Shown one piece after another: positions 6,523 to 15,724 of a stretch of DNA of 52,278 nt. Positions within the stretch are counted from its first letter, which is position 1. The number at the start of each line of letters is the position of its first letter. Under the pieces are notes generated by a model. It saw only the letters and a list, made by a program, of their open reading frames with translations. It searched no databases and was not told the origin of the DNA. A program made the position numbers and the translations under genes. This DNA is from Bradyrhizobium sp. Ai1a-2 (GTDB taxonomy: Bacteria > Pseudomonadota > Alphaproteobacteria > Rhizobiales > Xanthobacteraceae). The stretch is taken from the NCBI RefSeq assembly GCF_000426245.1, contig NZ_AUEZ01000062.1, forward strand, positions 1 through 52,278, read 5' to 3'.

Positions 6523-9500
6523 TCAGGCCGAAACCCGCGCCGTCGCCTGGTCCATGTCGAGCAAACGCCTGATCTCTGATGCCGGCTTCGGCGCGCTGAA
6601 CAGGAAGCCCTGCATCTGCGTGCAGCCCAGTTCGCGCAATAGTTTCCGCTGCTGCTCGGTTTCGACGCCCTCGGCAGTGGTGGTCATGTTGCGCGACGCG
6701 GCGATATTCACCACCGCCTGGACGATGGCCGAGGAACCGTCGACCTCGATGTCGCTGACGAAGCACCGGTCGATCTTGATCTTGTCGAACGGAAACCGCT
6801 TCAGGTAGCTCAGGGAGGAATAGCCGGTGCCGAAATCGTCCAGCGCGATGCGCACGCCGATGGCGCGGAGCTGGTGCAGGATCGCGAGAGCGGCTTCGTC
6901 GTCCCTGATCAGCACCGCCTCCGTGATTTCGATCTCCAGCCGATCGGGCGCGAGGCCGGAGGCGGCGAGCGCGCCCGTGATCCGCAACGCCAGCGTGTCG
7001 CATTTGAGCTGGACTGGCGAGACGTTGACGGCGAGCCGGATGTGAGACGGCCAGGCGGCCGCTTCCGTGCAGGCCGTGCGCATCACCCAATCGCCGAGCT
7101 CGTTGATCATTCCGGTGTCCTCCGCCACGGGGATGAATTCGGCGGGGGAGACCATGCCGCGCTCCGGATGGCGCCAGCGCAATAGCGCCTCGCAGCCCGC
7201 CACCTGATTGGTTCTCAAGTCCAGGAGCGGCTGATAGTGGATCTCGAAGCCGCCATCGAACATGGCTTGCCGCAGGTCCTGCTCCATGGTGAGGCGGGCC
7301 TGGGCGCTCTCGTCCATCGCCGGCTCGAAGAAGCGATGGGTCCGGCGCCCGCTTGCCTTGGCAGCGTACATCGCCAGGTCCGCATGCTTGATCAACTGGT
7401 CAAGCTCGGTGCCGTCCTGCGGCGCCAGCGCAATGCCGATGCTGGCGTCGGTGGAGAGATGGTGGCCGAGGCAGTCGCAAGGCCGCCGGATCGCGCCATG
7501 GATCTGCGTCACGAAGTCCGCGACATCCCTGGTTGCGTCGACGGCGGTCTGGATGACAGCGAATTCGTCGCCGCCAAGCCGGGCGATCAAGTCGCCAGGC
7601 TTGAGGCACGCCTTGATTCGTGCGGCCACCGTCTTCAGCAATTCGTCGCCGACATGATGGCCAAGCGAGTCGTTGATGGCCTTGAACTCGTCGATATCGA
7701 TGTAGAGCAATGCGAACCGTTCGCCGCGCGTCGCCCTTTCGAGCTCGCGCGCGATCTGCGCCCGGAACAGCACACGGTTCGGCAGGTCGGTCAGCGCATC
7801 GTAATGCGCAAGATAGGTGATCCTTTCATTCGCGAGCTTGCGTTCGGTTACGTCCTCGACCACGTTGATGATATAGCGCGTCGCGCCGGTCTGATCGCGT
7901 ATCCCGATGCGTTTCGAGGTGATGTAGCGCTCGCCCTTCGCCTGGGTCTTCCAGAGGTGTTCGTCCCTGTAGAAGCCGGTGGCGGATCCCAGCAGCCTTT
8001 CGTCGTCCGCGGTGATGATCCGGGCGGAGGTGGCCGGAAAGACATCGAATGCGGTCTGGCCGACGATCAGGTCGCGTGAGATGCCGAACTGCTCCTCGGC
8101 GACCCGGTTGACCAGCAGATAGCGCCGGTCGCGCGCATCTTTGACGGTTATCTGCGAGGGGATGTGATCGATGATCTCGCGCAGGAACGCGTAGTTCCGG
8201 TCGCGCTCCTGCTCCAGCCGGCAGCGCTCGGTGATGTCCTCCACGGTGGTGATCCATCCGCCGTGCTTGAGCGGCGTGCTGATGGCCGAGAACCAGCGGC
8301 CGTCCGCGCAACCCATCAGTCGGCGATCAACCCGGCCTTGCGCGATATTGTTCATGACCGCGGTGCAGAATTCGTCGACGTCGCCGTCGAACAATCGTCG
8401 GATCTGACGGTGGAGCATCAGATCGCGGAAATGGCATCCCGGCTTCATGACTTCGGTCGAGAGCGGGAACATGTCGAGGTAGCGACGATTGAAGGTGACG
8501 ATGCAGCTGGCGGCGTCGTACTGCACCAGTCCCTGGATCATGTTGTTCAGCGCCGTATCGAGCCGCTGCCGTTCGGCCTTCAGCCGCTGCCGCGCCTGCC
8601 GGTTCTGCTTGTTGATCTCGCGGATGATCAGGAACAGCACGCTCGCGACCACGAGGGCGGCGAGCGCCGCTGCGACGACCAGGAATTTGGTCTGCGCATG
8701 CCAGTCGGCAAGTGCCGCGGCGACGGTGTTGGTTGCGACCACGACCGCCGGGAAATGGCCCAGCAGCGCCGCCGAACCCAGCCGCTTCATTCCATCGACC
8801 GGGCTTTCGACGCGTAGGGTATGCCGGCCTCCATTCGCCAGCACCTGTCGCATCAGCGGGGCGGAGGCGAAATTCCGTCCGATCATCTCGTCGATGCGCG
8901 GATGGCGGGCGAGCAAGGTCCCGTCGGCGTGAAACAGGGCGATGGTGGCGCTCTCGCCCGGGGCTATGGAAGCAAAGAACTTCTCATAGTTCACCGGATC
9001 GATGCGCCGTGTCATGATCCCGAGAAAGCTTCCGGCGGACCCGGTCAGGCGGTGGGCGATCACGGTATTCAGTTTGCCGTTGCGATAGCTGCGAACCGCC
9101 TCAGCGAGTACGGGCTCCGTTGCCGGGTTCGATTTGAACCTCTTGAAGTAGGCGCGCTCGGATATGTCGAGCTTCGGCACCGGGAGCGGTCCGGACCAGG
9201 TGATCAGGTGCCCGTCGGTGTCGAACAGCGAGACGTCGCCGAGATAGGACAGGCTTTTCGATCTCAGCACGTTGTGTGCTTCGGCGGTCGACATCCGTTC
9301 CTTGAACGCTTCCGGGGAGGCAAGCTCCGGAATCCGCAATTGCGAGATCAGGTCGGAAGCGATCGTCGCGGAGTCTTCGAACTGCTGGTCGAAGTGGCGT
9401 GTCAGCATCAGCACCGTGTTTTCCAGCTCGCGCTCGCTGTTGTGGAGAGCGCGCTCACGGAACTGGCCGACCATCAGGATGGTGCCGGCAAAGATCGCGG

Positions 9501-9624
9501 TCACCAGCAGTCCGCCGCAGAGCGTCAGCCACAGCACCGGGCCGCGGATCGTCGCGGCGAAGTGGCGGCGGAAAACCTTGGCGCGAAGAATGACCCTATG
9601 GATGTGCTTTGAAGGATTGCGCAT
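6523..9624 (-). CDS. Membrane sensor with PAS, GGDEF and EAL domains (c-di-GMP turnover)
   Basis: This 1033-aa protein has, in order: an N-terminal TM helix (about 30-52), a periplasmic double-Cache-like sensor (about 55-310, with DTDGHLITW and DISERAYFKRF), a second TM (about 314-334), two PAS-type domains (about 355-470 and 480-595), GGDEF (about 605-765) and EAL (about 780-1025). The GGDEF signature is intact at about 684-688. The upstream inhibitory RxxD site reads KPGD, so product inhibition may be lost. The EAL signature (812-814) and DDFGTGYSS loop are intact. It could make or hydrolyse c-di-GMP in response to an extracytoplasmic ligand. The start at 9624 is chosen over 9648 or 9666 on weak purine-rich upstream sequence. 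Confidence 0.9.
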   Translation of the reverse strand: MRNPSKHIHRVILRAKVFRRHFAATIRGPVLWLTLCGGLLVTAIFAGTILMVGQFRERALHNSERELENTVLMLTRHFDQQFEDSATIASDLISQLRIPELASPEAFKERMSTAEAHNVLRSKSLSYLGDVSLFDTDGHLITWSGPLPVPKLDISERAYFKRFKSNPATEPVLAEAVRSYRNGKLNTVIAHRLTGSAGSFLGIMTRRIDPVNYEKFFASIAPGESATIALFHADGTLLARHPRIDEMIGRNFASAPLMRQVLANGGRHTLRVESPVDGMKRLGSAALLGHFPAVVVATNTVAAALADWHAQTKFLVVAAALAALVVASVLFLIIREINKQNRQARQRLKAERQRLDTALNNMIQGLVQYDAASCIVTFNRRYLDMFPLSTEVMKPGCHFRDLMLHRQIRRLFDGDVDEFCTAVMNNIAQGRVDRRLMGCADGRWFSAISTPLKHGGWITTVEDITERCRLEQERDRNYAFLREIIDHIPSQITVKDARDRRYLLVNRVAEEQFGISRDLIVGQTAFDVFPATSARIITADDERLLGSATGFYRDEHLWKTQAKGERYITSKRIGIRDQTGATRYIINVVEDVTERKLANERITYLAHYDALTDLPNRVLFRAQIARELERATRGERFALLYIDIDEFKAINDSLGHHVGDELLKTVAARIKACLKPGDLIARLGGDEFAVIQTAVDATRDVADFVTQIHGAIRRPCDCLGHHLSTDASIGIALAPQDGTELDQLIKHADLAMYAAKASGRRTHRFFEPAMDESAQARLTMEQDLRQAMFDGGFEIHYQPLLDLRTNQVAGCEALLRWRHPERGMVSPAEFIPVAEDTGMINELGDWVMRTACTEAAAWPSHIRLAVNVSPVQLKCDTLALRITGALAASGLAPDRLEIEITEAVLIRDDEAALAILHQLRAIGVRIALDDFGTGYSSLSYLKRFPFDKIKIDRCFVSDIEVDGSSAIVQAVVNIAASRNMTTTAEGVETEQQRKLLRELGCTQMQGFLFSAPKPASEIRRLLDMDQATARVSA

Positions 9625-9748
9625 TCCCGATTCCCGGGAGGCAGGCATACAACGCAAAATTACCACAAGCGGTTAGGAAATCCGGTTACTCTACGCTTAA
9701 TCGGGGTCGTGCAATATTTCCTCGCAATGGTTGTAGGGACGTCGGTCT

Positions 9749-11521
9749 TCAGCGCCGATACCTGTTGGTTCGAGAGTAGGCCGGACGCGCCTCCTGCATC
9801 GCCCGGCTCGCCAGCTGAGCCCGCGATTCGCTTGTCAGCGGCATCGACGGCTTGAGGTCGTCCAGGAAGATCGGTCTCGAGAAGTAGTAGCCCTGGGCGT
9901 AGCGGATCTTGGTCGCCGCCTGCAGGTAGGTGAGCTCCTCGTGGGATTCGATGCCTTCCGCGATCACGGTCATGCCGAGCGCCTCGCTCAAGGATTCGAT
10001 CGCGCGCAGGATGCCCTGGCTGCGCGGGCGCTGATGAATGTCGGTGATGAAGGAGCGGTCGATCTTGATCTCGTCGGCGGTGATGTCCGCGAGTGCCGAC
10101 AGCGACGAATAGCCGATGCCGAAATCGTCGATCGAGATCCCGACGCCGATCCCGCGCAGTATCGGCAGGATCTCGTCCTGGAAATGCGACTTGGTGACGA
10201 AGGCGTCTTCTGTCACCTCGATCATGAAGCGCTCCGGGAATCCCGTCTCCTCGAGCGCGCGGGCGAACGAGCGCATGAATTCGGGATTGGCGGCCTGCTT
10301 GGCGGCGACATTGATGCTGATGGAGGCGTGAGGACCAAACGTGTCGTTGATCAGGTCGATCGATTTCACGATCTCCGCCAGCACCAGATGGGTCAGTTCA
10401 TCGATCAGCCCGAGCTCGACGGCGAGGTTGACGAAAGTGCCGGGCGCCTGGATCACGCCCTCATTGTCGCGCAACCGCACCAGCGCCTCGATGCCCCTGA
10501 CTTCACGTGTCCTGAGATCCACCTTGGCCTGGAAAGCGCAGCAGAAGCGCTTCTCCAGGATCGCGAGCCGCAGCGACTGCTCGATCTTCATCCGCGCAAT
10601 GGCCTCGACTTCCATGCTGGCGTCGAAGAAGGCCGCGGCGCCCTTGCCACCGTTCTTGACCCGGTACATCGCGATGTCGGCGTTCTGGCGCAGCTCGTCG
10701 TAGCTTCGGCCGTGCTTTGGATAAAGGCTCACGCCGATCGAGGTGGAGGCGAAGATCTCCGACTGGTCGATGAAGAACGGCGCCTTCAATCGCTGCAGCA
10801 TGAATTCGATGTAGTCGGCGACCTCCTGCTCGGTCTGGATCGGGTTGAGCAGCAGCAGGAATTCATCGCCGGAGATGCGCGACAGGAGGTCGGTTTCGCG
10901 CAAGGAGAGGCCAAGCCGCCGGGTCATCTCCACCAGCAGCGCGTCGCCGATGGCGTGGCCGTAGTAGTCATTGATGTGCTTGAAATTGTCGATGTCGAGA
11001 AAGGCGAGCGCGAAATGGCTGTTTGCGTCGTCGCGGCGCAGCAGGCTGTTGACGCGGTGCTCGATCACGCGGCGCGTCGGCAGGCCGGTCAGTTCGTCAT
11101 AATAGGCGGAACGGAACAGCTGATCCTCGAACGCCTTCTGCTCGGTGATGTCGGCGGAGGTCGACAGCAACAGATTGCGGTCGGCGATCTGCACCGGCCG
11201 ATGCGCGGTGAGGAACACCTGCCTGGTCGCGCCGGAAGCAACTGCTTCCTCCAGCACGGCGGAGCGGCCGCTGCGTAGCAATTCGAGACAGGTCTCGCGG
11301 CGCGCGTCCAGTTGCGAGGTCATTGCATCGCTGGCCAGCTGGAGGCGCGTCGCCGCGGCATCATTAACGACGAGGAAGTTGCCCTGCTCGTCCTGGACCG
11401 TGACGCCCGCAGGTAGCAGCCTGACGACATCACGCAGAATCTGCAATTCGGAATGAAGTTCGCTCTCATTTGTGGCCACCGCCGTGGCCATCTGAAAGTC
11501 GTGTTGTACGGGACTGTGCAT
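9749..11521 (-). CDS. PAS-GGDEF-EAL protein with an imperfect GGDEF motif
   Basis: This is a cytosolic protein of about 590 aa with a PAS-like domain (about 22-130), a GGDEF domain (about 135-300) and an EAL domain (about 315-560). The active-site motif is SGDEF (217-221), with the first Gly replaced by Ser, while the inhibitory RETD site (208-211) is intact. The EAL motif (345-347) and DDFGIGYSS loop are present, but the usual YQP is FQA. It may therefore act mainly as a phosphodiesterase, with the GGDEF domain binding GTP or c-di-GMP as a regulator; this is inference. It lies just upstream of the larger GGDEF-EAL gene on the same strand. The frame stays open to 11704, and the chosen ATG at 11521 has only a weak upstream signal. 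Confidence 0.85.
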   Translation of the reverse strand: MHSPVQHDFQMATAVATNESELHSELQILRDVVRLLPAGVTVQDEQGNFLVVNDAAATRLQLASDAMTSQLDARRETCLELLRSGRSAVLEEAVASGATRQVFLTAHRPVQIADRNLLLSTSADITEQKAFEDQLFRSAYYDELTGLPTRRVIEHRVNSLLRRDDANSHFALAFLDIDNFKHINDYYGHAIGDALLVEMTRRLGLSLRETDLLSRISGDEFLLLLNPIQTEQEVADYIEFMLQRLKAPFFIDQSEIFASTSIGVSLYPKHGRSYDELRQNADIAMYRVKNGGKGAAAFFDASMEVEAIARMKIEQSLRLAILEKRFCCAFQAKVDLRTREVRGIEALVRLRDNEGVIQAPGTFVNLAVELGLIDELTHLVLAEIVKSIDLINDTFGPHASISINVAAKQAANPEFMRSFARALEETGFPERFMIEVTEDAFVTKSHFQDEILPILRGIGVGISIDDFGIGYSSLSALADITADEIKIDRSFITDIHQRPRSQGILRAIESLSEALGMTVIAEGIESHEELTYLQAATKIRYAQGYYFSRPIFLDDLKPSMPLTSESRAQLASRAMQEARPAYSRTNRYRR

Positions 11522-11714
11522 GCGCGCGAACTTGGCAAAGTCCCTTGTAGTTTTGGTTAAGTGGAACTGAGAAAAACCGCGACATCTGTGTCGATAGGAG
11601 ATTTCAACAGCCGCCGCCGCAATCGTCATTAACAGAGCGTCAACCCGATCATCGAGTGCTTGCGGCTGTCTTTCGTTTCGCCTTCGCTTCGGAGCGAAGC
11701 GCAAAAAAGCCTGC

Positions 11715-12677
11715 TCACGCCGCGGGAATCCGGCACTGCATGGTACAGTGAATACCGGTCTTGAGATAACTGACGTCGGTCTTGCCGTCGAATGGTCGCA
11801 GCGCCGATTTCAGCAGCCTGGTGCCGAAACCCGGCTCGCCGATCTTTTCCACGGCCGGTCCCTCGGTCTCGTCCCAGGTGATGGTGAGACGATCGTCGGA
11901 CACCGACCATGATACCTGCAGGAAGCCGCGCGCGGAGGAAAACGCGCCGTACTTGCCGGCATTGGTGGCGAGCTCATGAAAGATCAAGGCCAGACTCACC
12001 GCGAGCTTGGCCGGCAGGAACAGGCGATCGCCGTTCAGGTTGAAGCGGACATGGCCGTAGGGACCAAGCTCGGAGATCAGGAGGTCCTGGATGTCGCATC
12101 CGTTGCCGTCAACCTTCGCGATCAGGTCGTCGGTCGCCGACAGCGCGCGGATGCGATGATCGATGCGGCTCCAGATCTGCGGCTGGTCCTGCAGCGCCTG
12201 GTGCAGCACGGCGTGAATGGTGGAGGACTTGTTCTTCAACCGGTGCTGCAATTCGTCGACCACGAGCTTGCGGTAGTCCTGCTCGCCGATCAGACGTTTG
12301 GCGATCGTCTGCTGCTCGGCGACGATCGAGCGGTAGTGCTCGACGCCCCAGATCGTGAGGCCGCAAACCACCCAGAACATCAGAAGCAACGCGATCCGCG
12401 TCGGATCGGTGACCGTGGTGCCGAAATTGAGGGCGAGGCCGAGCACGCCGCTTACAAACGCGGTCAGAACTCCGATGCGAAATCCCCCGAAGGCGCCGGC
12501 GAAGAACACCGCCGGAAAGTATGGCGTGAAGAACACGTCCGGGCGAAGCTGGGACAGGCCCCAGCGGACCCCAGTCGCCAGCGCCAGGCAGATGATCGCA
12601 AAGCCGAGGCCGAGCGCGAGCGACGGCGGGGCGTCCCCGCGCCAGCCGCACCTGAACTCGTCGATCAATCTCTTCAT
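11715..12677 (-). CDS. HWE/HisKA_2-family membrane histidine kinase
   Basis: This 320-aa protein has three or four TM helices (about residues 18-110) resembling the DUF4118/KdpD-type membrane module, then a cytoplasmic kinase. The phospho-acceptor His145 is in DELQHRLKNK. The N-box is HELATNAGKYG (His234 to Asn239), and the W and E of the family name are in TITWDETEGP (268, 270), followed by a GFGTRLL glycine box. HWE kinases often signal to blue-light or general-stress pathways in alphaproteobacteria. No response regulator is adjacent, so the partner is unknown. It is upstream of and co-oriented with the two c-di-GMP genes but about 190 bp away from the nearest start. Confidence 0.85.
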   Translation of the reverse strand: MKRLIDEFRCGWRGDAPPSLALGLGFAIICLALATGVRWGLSQLRPDVFFTPYFPAVFFAGAFGGFRIGVLTAFVSGVLGLALNFGTTVTDPTRIALLLMFWVVCGLTIWGVEHYRSIVAEQQTIAKRLIGEQDYRKLVVDELQHRLKNKSSTIHAVLHQALQDQPQIWSRIDHRIRALSATDDLIAKVDGNGCDIQDLLISELGPYGHVRFNLNGDRLFLPAKLAVSLALIFHELATNAGKYGAFSSARGFLQVSWSVSDDRLTITWDETEGPAVEKIGEPGFGTRLLKSALRPFDGKTDVSYLKTGIHCTMQCRIPAA

Positions 12678-12873
12678 GGCATTGTCACTTCAGGTGATCA
12701 GCGAATCCAAAATAAGGCCGAACCGACGGGTAAGCCGCGATTTGTGGCCGGCAGAGGGCCGCAGGCCACAGCCGGCGGCATTGTTCACCGAACAGTCCGC
12801 TTGCCTTGTTCCGCCTGTGGCAGGAATATCCCACTCCATCTAATTCGACTGACAGCTTAAAGGGATTAACGAT

Positions 12874-13716
12874 ATGGGACGGTTGGACGGCAAAGTCGCG
12901 GTGATCACGGGCGCCACGAGCGGCATCGGCCTGCGCACGGCGGAGATTTTCGTCGCCGAGGGTGCGAAGGTCGTCATCGCCGGGCGCCGCATCGCCGAAG
13001 GCGAAGCCTTGGCCAAGGCGCTTGGCGCCAACTGCATCTTCCGCCAGACCGACGTCACCGTGGAAGAGCAGATGAAGGCGCTGATTGCCCTCACGCTGGA
13101 CAAATTCGGTAAGGTCGACTGCCTCTTCAACAATGCCGGCGGTCCGGCGCAGACCGGCGGCATCGAGGGATTGGAGGTTGACCGCTTCGATACAGCGATG
13201 GCGACGCTGGTGCGCAGCGTCATGCTCGGCATGAAGCATGTCGCGCCGCACATGAAGAAGCAGGGCTCCGGCAGCATCATCAACAACGGCAGCATCGCCG
13301 GACGGCTTGCCGGCTTCTCCTCATCGGTGGTCTATGGCGCGGCGAAGGCCGCAGTGATCCATCTGACCAAATGCGTGGCGATGGAGCTCGGCGAGTCCGG
13401 CATCCGCGTCAACTCGATCTCTCCCGGCGCGATCGCGACCGGCATCTTCGGCAAGGCGCTGGGATTGTCGACCGACGCCGCGGAGAAGACGCCGGCCGTC
13501 ATGCGTGAGGTCTACAAGACCGCGCAGCCGATCCCGCGCGCCGGCCTGCCCGACGACATCGCTCATGCCGCCGTGTTCCTCGCCAGCGACGAATCCTCCT
13601 TCATCAACGGCCACGACCTCGTCATCGACGGCGCCATCACCGGCGGTCGCAACTGGACCCAGCAGCAGCAGGGCTACGTCGTGCTCCGCAAGGCGTTTGA
13701 CCAGGGCGCGGGGTAG
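12874..13716 (+). CDS. Short-chain dehydrogenase/reductase
   Basis: This 280-aa classical SDR has a TGATSGIG cofactor motif (12-19), NNAGG (86-90), catalytic Ser140 in NNGS, and Tyr154/Lys158 in VYGAAK, followed by the RVNSISPGAI loop and the LVIDGAITGG C-terminal motif. The acidic residue that selects NAD over NADP is not obvious (AGRR favours NADP). It has a purine-rich AAAGGG about 9 nt before the ATG. It is transcribed away from the HWE kinase. The substrate cannot be told from sequence. Similar SDRs are often named for cyclopentanol or xanthoxin dehydrogenases, which I do not assert. Confidence 0.85.
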   Translation: MGRLDGKVAVITGATSGIGLRTAEIFVAEGAKVVIAGRRIAEGEALAKALGANCIFRQTDVTVEEQMKALIALTLDKFGKVDCLFNNAGGPAQTGGIEGLEVDRFDTAMATLVRSVMLGMKHVAPHMKKQGSGSIINNGSIAGRLAGFSSSVVYGAAKAAVIHLTKCVAMELGESGIRVNSISPGAIATGIFGKALGLSTDAAEKTPAVMREVYKTAQPIPRAGLPDDIAHAAVFLASDESSFINGHDLVIDGAITGGRNWTQQQQGYVVLRKAFDQGAG

Positions 13717-13822
13717 CGACGGGAGGCGGGTCTGGCAGCCCTTCATCCTGAGGAGGGCGTCTTGGCGTGGGGTGGGCACGCGCGCTTTGCCCACCTTCGG
13801 ATTCTCTCGCGCCTCACACCGG

Positions 13823-13981
13823 TGTCGTCCCCGCGAAAGCGGGGACCCATAACCACAGGGAGGAGTTGTGGGGCGAGCAAGCAGTTGCAGCGGAGCACAC
13901 GACAGCTCCCTGTGGTTATGGGTCCCGGGTCCCAGCTACGCCAAGAGGCTTCGCCGCGGCGCGCAAGCCCGGGACGACGCG
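13823..13981. repeat. Long palindromic intergenic repeat with a 20-bp perfect stem
   Basis: Positions 13842-13861 and 13907-13926 are perfect inverted copies of 20 bp, arm GGGACCCATAACCACAGGGA, with a 45-nt loop. The arm is flanked on the left by GTCGTCCCCGCGAAAGC and on the right, less perfectly, by GGGACGACGC near 13970. This resembles dispersed extragenic palindromes common in Bradyrhizobium. A single arm of the same family (GTCGTCCTCGCTTTCGCGG) is at about 50506-50530. No gene is predicted here. Confidence 0.7.
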
Positions 13982-14019
13982 GGGAGAGATCTGATTCAAA
14001 TTTCAAACAGCTCTCCGCT

Positions 14020-14123
14020 GTCATCGTCCGCGAAGGCGGACGATCCAGTATTCCAGAGACCGCAGTGCTTGAGCAGAGAGGTCGCCGGGTACTGGATGCC
14101 CCGCCTGCGCGGGGCATGACGAT
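14020..14123. repeat. Dispersed palindromic repeat, family D, copy 1
   Basis: The element runs from GTCATCGTCCGCGAAGGCGG through ACGATCCAGTA to TACTGGATGCCCCGCCTG and ends at GGGGCATGACG, forming an imperfect hairpin of two arms around a variable centre. A second copy with the same ends is at 34628-34733 beside the penicillin-binding protein gene. Confidence 0.75.
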
Positions 14124-14179
14124 GGAGTTCGTGAGGGATACGAGTCCGCGTTCTCGCGGCATGCGTTGCCCGAGCTTTG

Positions 14180-14540
14180 CATCACTTTTCACCCTCCTCG
14201 AAATCAGAGGGCGCAGGGAAAGCCGGGTGCTGGTTGCACCCGTGGGTCCCGTGCAACAAAAGCACGGGGGTAGGACCACAGGTTCAACCGAAGCATTCCG
14301 GCTTTCCCTGCGCGATGGTGTTACGACTTACTTCGTGCTCTCCCCGGTGACCGGGCTCTTTTGCCACCGTCACCCTTAGGGATGTTTCCATCCCCCAGGA
14401 CTTAGCGCCAGCGTCGGGGCGCCAGGACCACACGACTTCGCCGTCCGCGTGACATGCGCTCGTCAGTCGCACGCATCGCGTCCACCGCATCTCACCGCAA
14501 CGTTCGTGACGATCGCGAGCCGCCCCTCATCCGGGTGAGA
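14180..14540. repeat. Large structured intergenic repeat (about 360 bp)
   Basis: This gene-free block contains a perfect 16-bp inverted repeat, GCGCAGGGAAAGCCGG at 14211-14226 and its complement at 14298-14313, and a second pair around GCATCTCAC (about 14485) and GTGAGATGC (about 14536). In between are the C-rich words GGTGACCGGGCTCTTTTG and CCAGGACCACACGACTTC. I recall near-identical blocks in many Bradyrhizobium and Rhodopseudomonas intergenic regions, often mistaken for small proteins. Whether it is transcribed is unknown. The remaining bases to 14700 hold a GTCATTGC...GCAGTGACG palindrome at about 14670-14696. Confidence 0.65.
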
Positions 14541-14701
14541 TGCGCGGAGTTAAATCACTGATTTGCCCGACGACGGAAGCGGAATGTTTTTCGCGGAAGG
14601 GGTGGACAGACTTTTGGCCTGATTTGCCCGTCGGGTTGCTATGTCGCACCCAAACCATCCACATCGTCATTGCTTCGCTAGCGCTCGCAGTGACGGACAG
14701 C

Positions 14702-15574
14702 TCATGCCACGGTATTGCCCTTGACCAGCGCGGCGATTGCAGTGTCGATCGACACCGAGCCTTTGCGGGCATTGGCGCCTTTGTCCGCAAAGTCGATCCA
14801 GCCCTCGTTGAAGCCATCGATCATCTGCGTTCTCGGCAGGGGATTGCGCATGCCCTGCGCGCGAAAGATCGCCTCCCATTGCTCGCGCGGCACTGCCTCA
14901 GCCTTGACTGGCTTGCCCAGCGCCTTCGAGAACGCCGCTGCGATGGCTATGGGGCTGACGCGCTCTGCGGATTCGAGCTCGACGACGCGGACGCCGCTTC
15001 CCTCCTGCTGCAAGAGATCGGCGATGGTGCTACCGATATCGGCGGTGGCGACCATCGGCACCGCGCGATCGAGCGGTTGCAGATAGCTTCTGATGACGCC
15101 CTGATCCCGGGCCGAGGCGAGATCGAATGCCGCGTTCTCCATGAACCAGGCGGCGCGAAGGAACGTCACCGGCATGGCAAGCGTCGACAGTGCGCGTTCG
15201 AGCAAGCCGAGCTGGCTGAGCAGGTTCGGCCGCTCGACATCGGCGCCGATCGTCGAGAGTGCCACCACGCGTTTGGGCGCGCCGCGCGTCAGCGCCGCGC
15301 GCAGCGTATCGATCATCGCTTTGGCCTCGCGCCAATCGGGCGAGGGATCGAACAGCGGCGGCAGCATCACAAACGCGGCTTCCACACCCGCGAAGGCGTG
15401 GCCCAGCGCCTCGGCATCATCGAGATCGGCGATCGCGACCTCGCAGCCCAGCGCGGCCCAGCTCGCGCCCTTGGTGCGATCCCGCACGACGACCCGCGGC
15501 CGCTTGCCCTGTGCGAGCAGCGCGCGTGCGGTGGCGCCGCCGACTTTTCCCGTGACTCCCATAATGGTGTACAT
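14702..15574 (-). CDS. NmrA-like NAD(P)-binding protein
   Basis: This 290-aa atypical SDR begins MYTIMGVTGKVGGATARALL, where GVTGKVG is the Rossmann nucleotide-binding loop, followed by VVVRDRTKG, a basic segment suited to NADP. LSTIGADV and TFLRAAWFMEN fit the NmrA/quinone oxidoreductase-2-like group. Members are redox sensors or reductases. No Tyr-x3-Lys catalytic pair is evident. The start at 15574 has AAGGAGAG upstream, and the open frame to 15697 runs into a repeat. It is followed on the same strand side by palindromes and preceded by another SDR gene about 150 bp upstream. Confidence 0.8.
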   Translation of the reverse strand: MYTIMGVTGKVGGATARALLAQGKRPRVVVRDRTKGASWAALGCEVAIADLDDAEALGHAFAGVEAAFVMLPPLFDPSPDWREAKAMIDTLRAALTRGAPKRVVALSTIGADVERPNLLSQLGLLERALSTLAMPVTFLRAAWFMENAAFDLASARDQGVIRSYLQPLDRAVPMVATADIGSTIADLLQQEGSGVRVVELESAERVSPIAIAAAFSKALGKPVKAEAVPREQWEAIFRAQGMRNPLPRTQMIDGFNEGWIDFADKGANARKGSVSIDTAIAALVKGNTVA

Positions 15575-15616
15575 GTCTCTCTCCTTTTGCCTGATATGAG
15601 CGCCGCGGCCGCACGA

Positions 15617-15707
15617 CCCGTAGCGCGGGTGAAGCGCAGCGCAACCCGGGGATGGTGTTACGCGGCGGCTGGTTACCCGGGTTACGCTGCGCTTCACCCG
15701 GGCTACG
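15617..15707. repeat. Paired inverted repeat, family A, copy 1
   Basis: The left arm 15617-15650 contains GGGTGAAGCGCAGCGCAACC, and the right arm 15676-15707 is its near-perfect complement ending GGGCTACG. A 25-nt spacer separates them. Other copies are at 19233-19321 and 43255-43330. Confidence 0.85.
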
Positions 15708-15724
15708 TGGTTGCATGAAGGCGG

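Noticed and set aside
9941..11278. Long open frame on the plus strand opposite the SGDEF-EAL gene (445 codons)
   Set aside because: It is a shadow of the high-GC coding strand. Its protein is rich in Arg, Asp and Gln with no domain, while the minus strand has clear conserved motifs.
14284..14490. Small protein ending TIAQGKPECFG inside the large repeat
   Set aside because: I recall the same peptide recurring wherever this non-coding repeat occurs, so it is a by-product of the repeat and not a gene.
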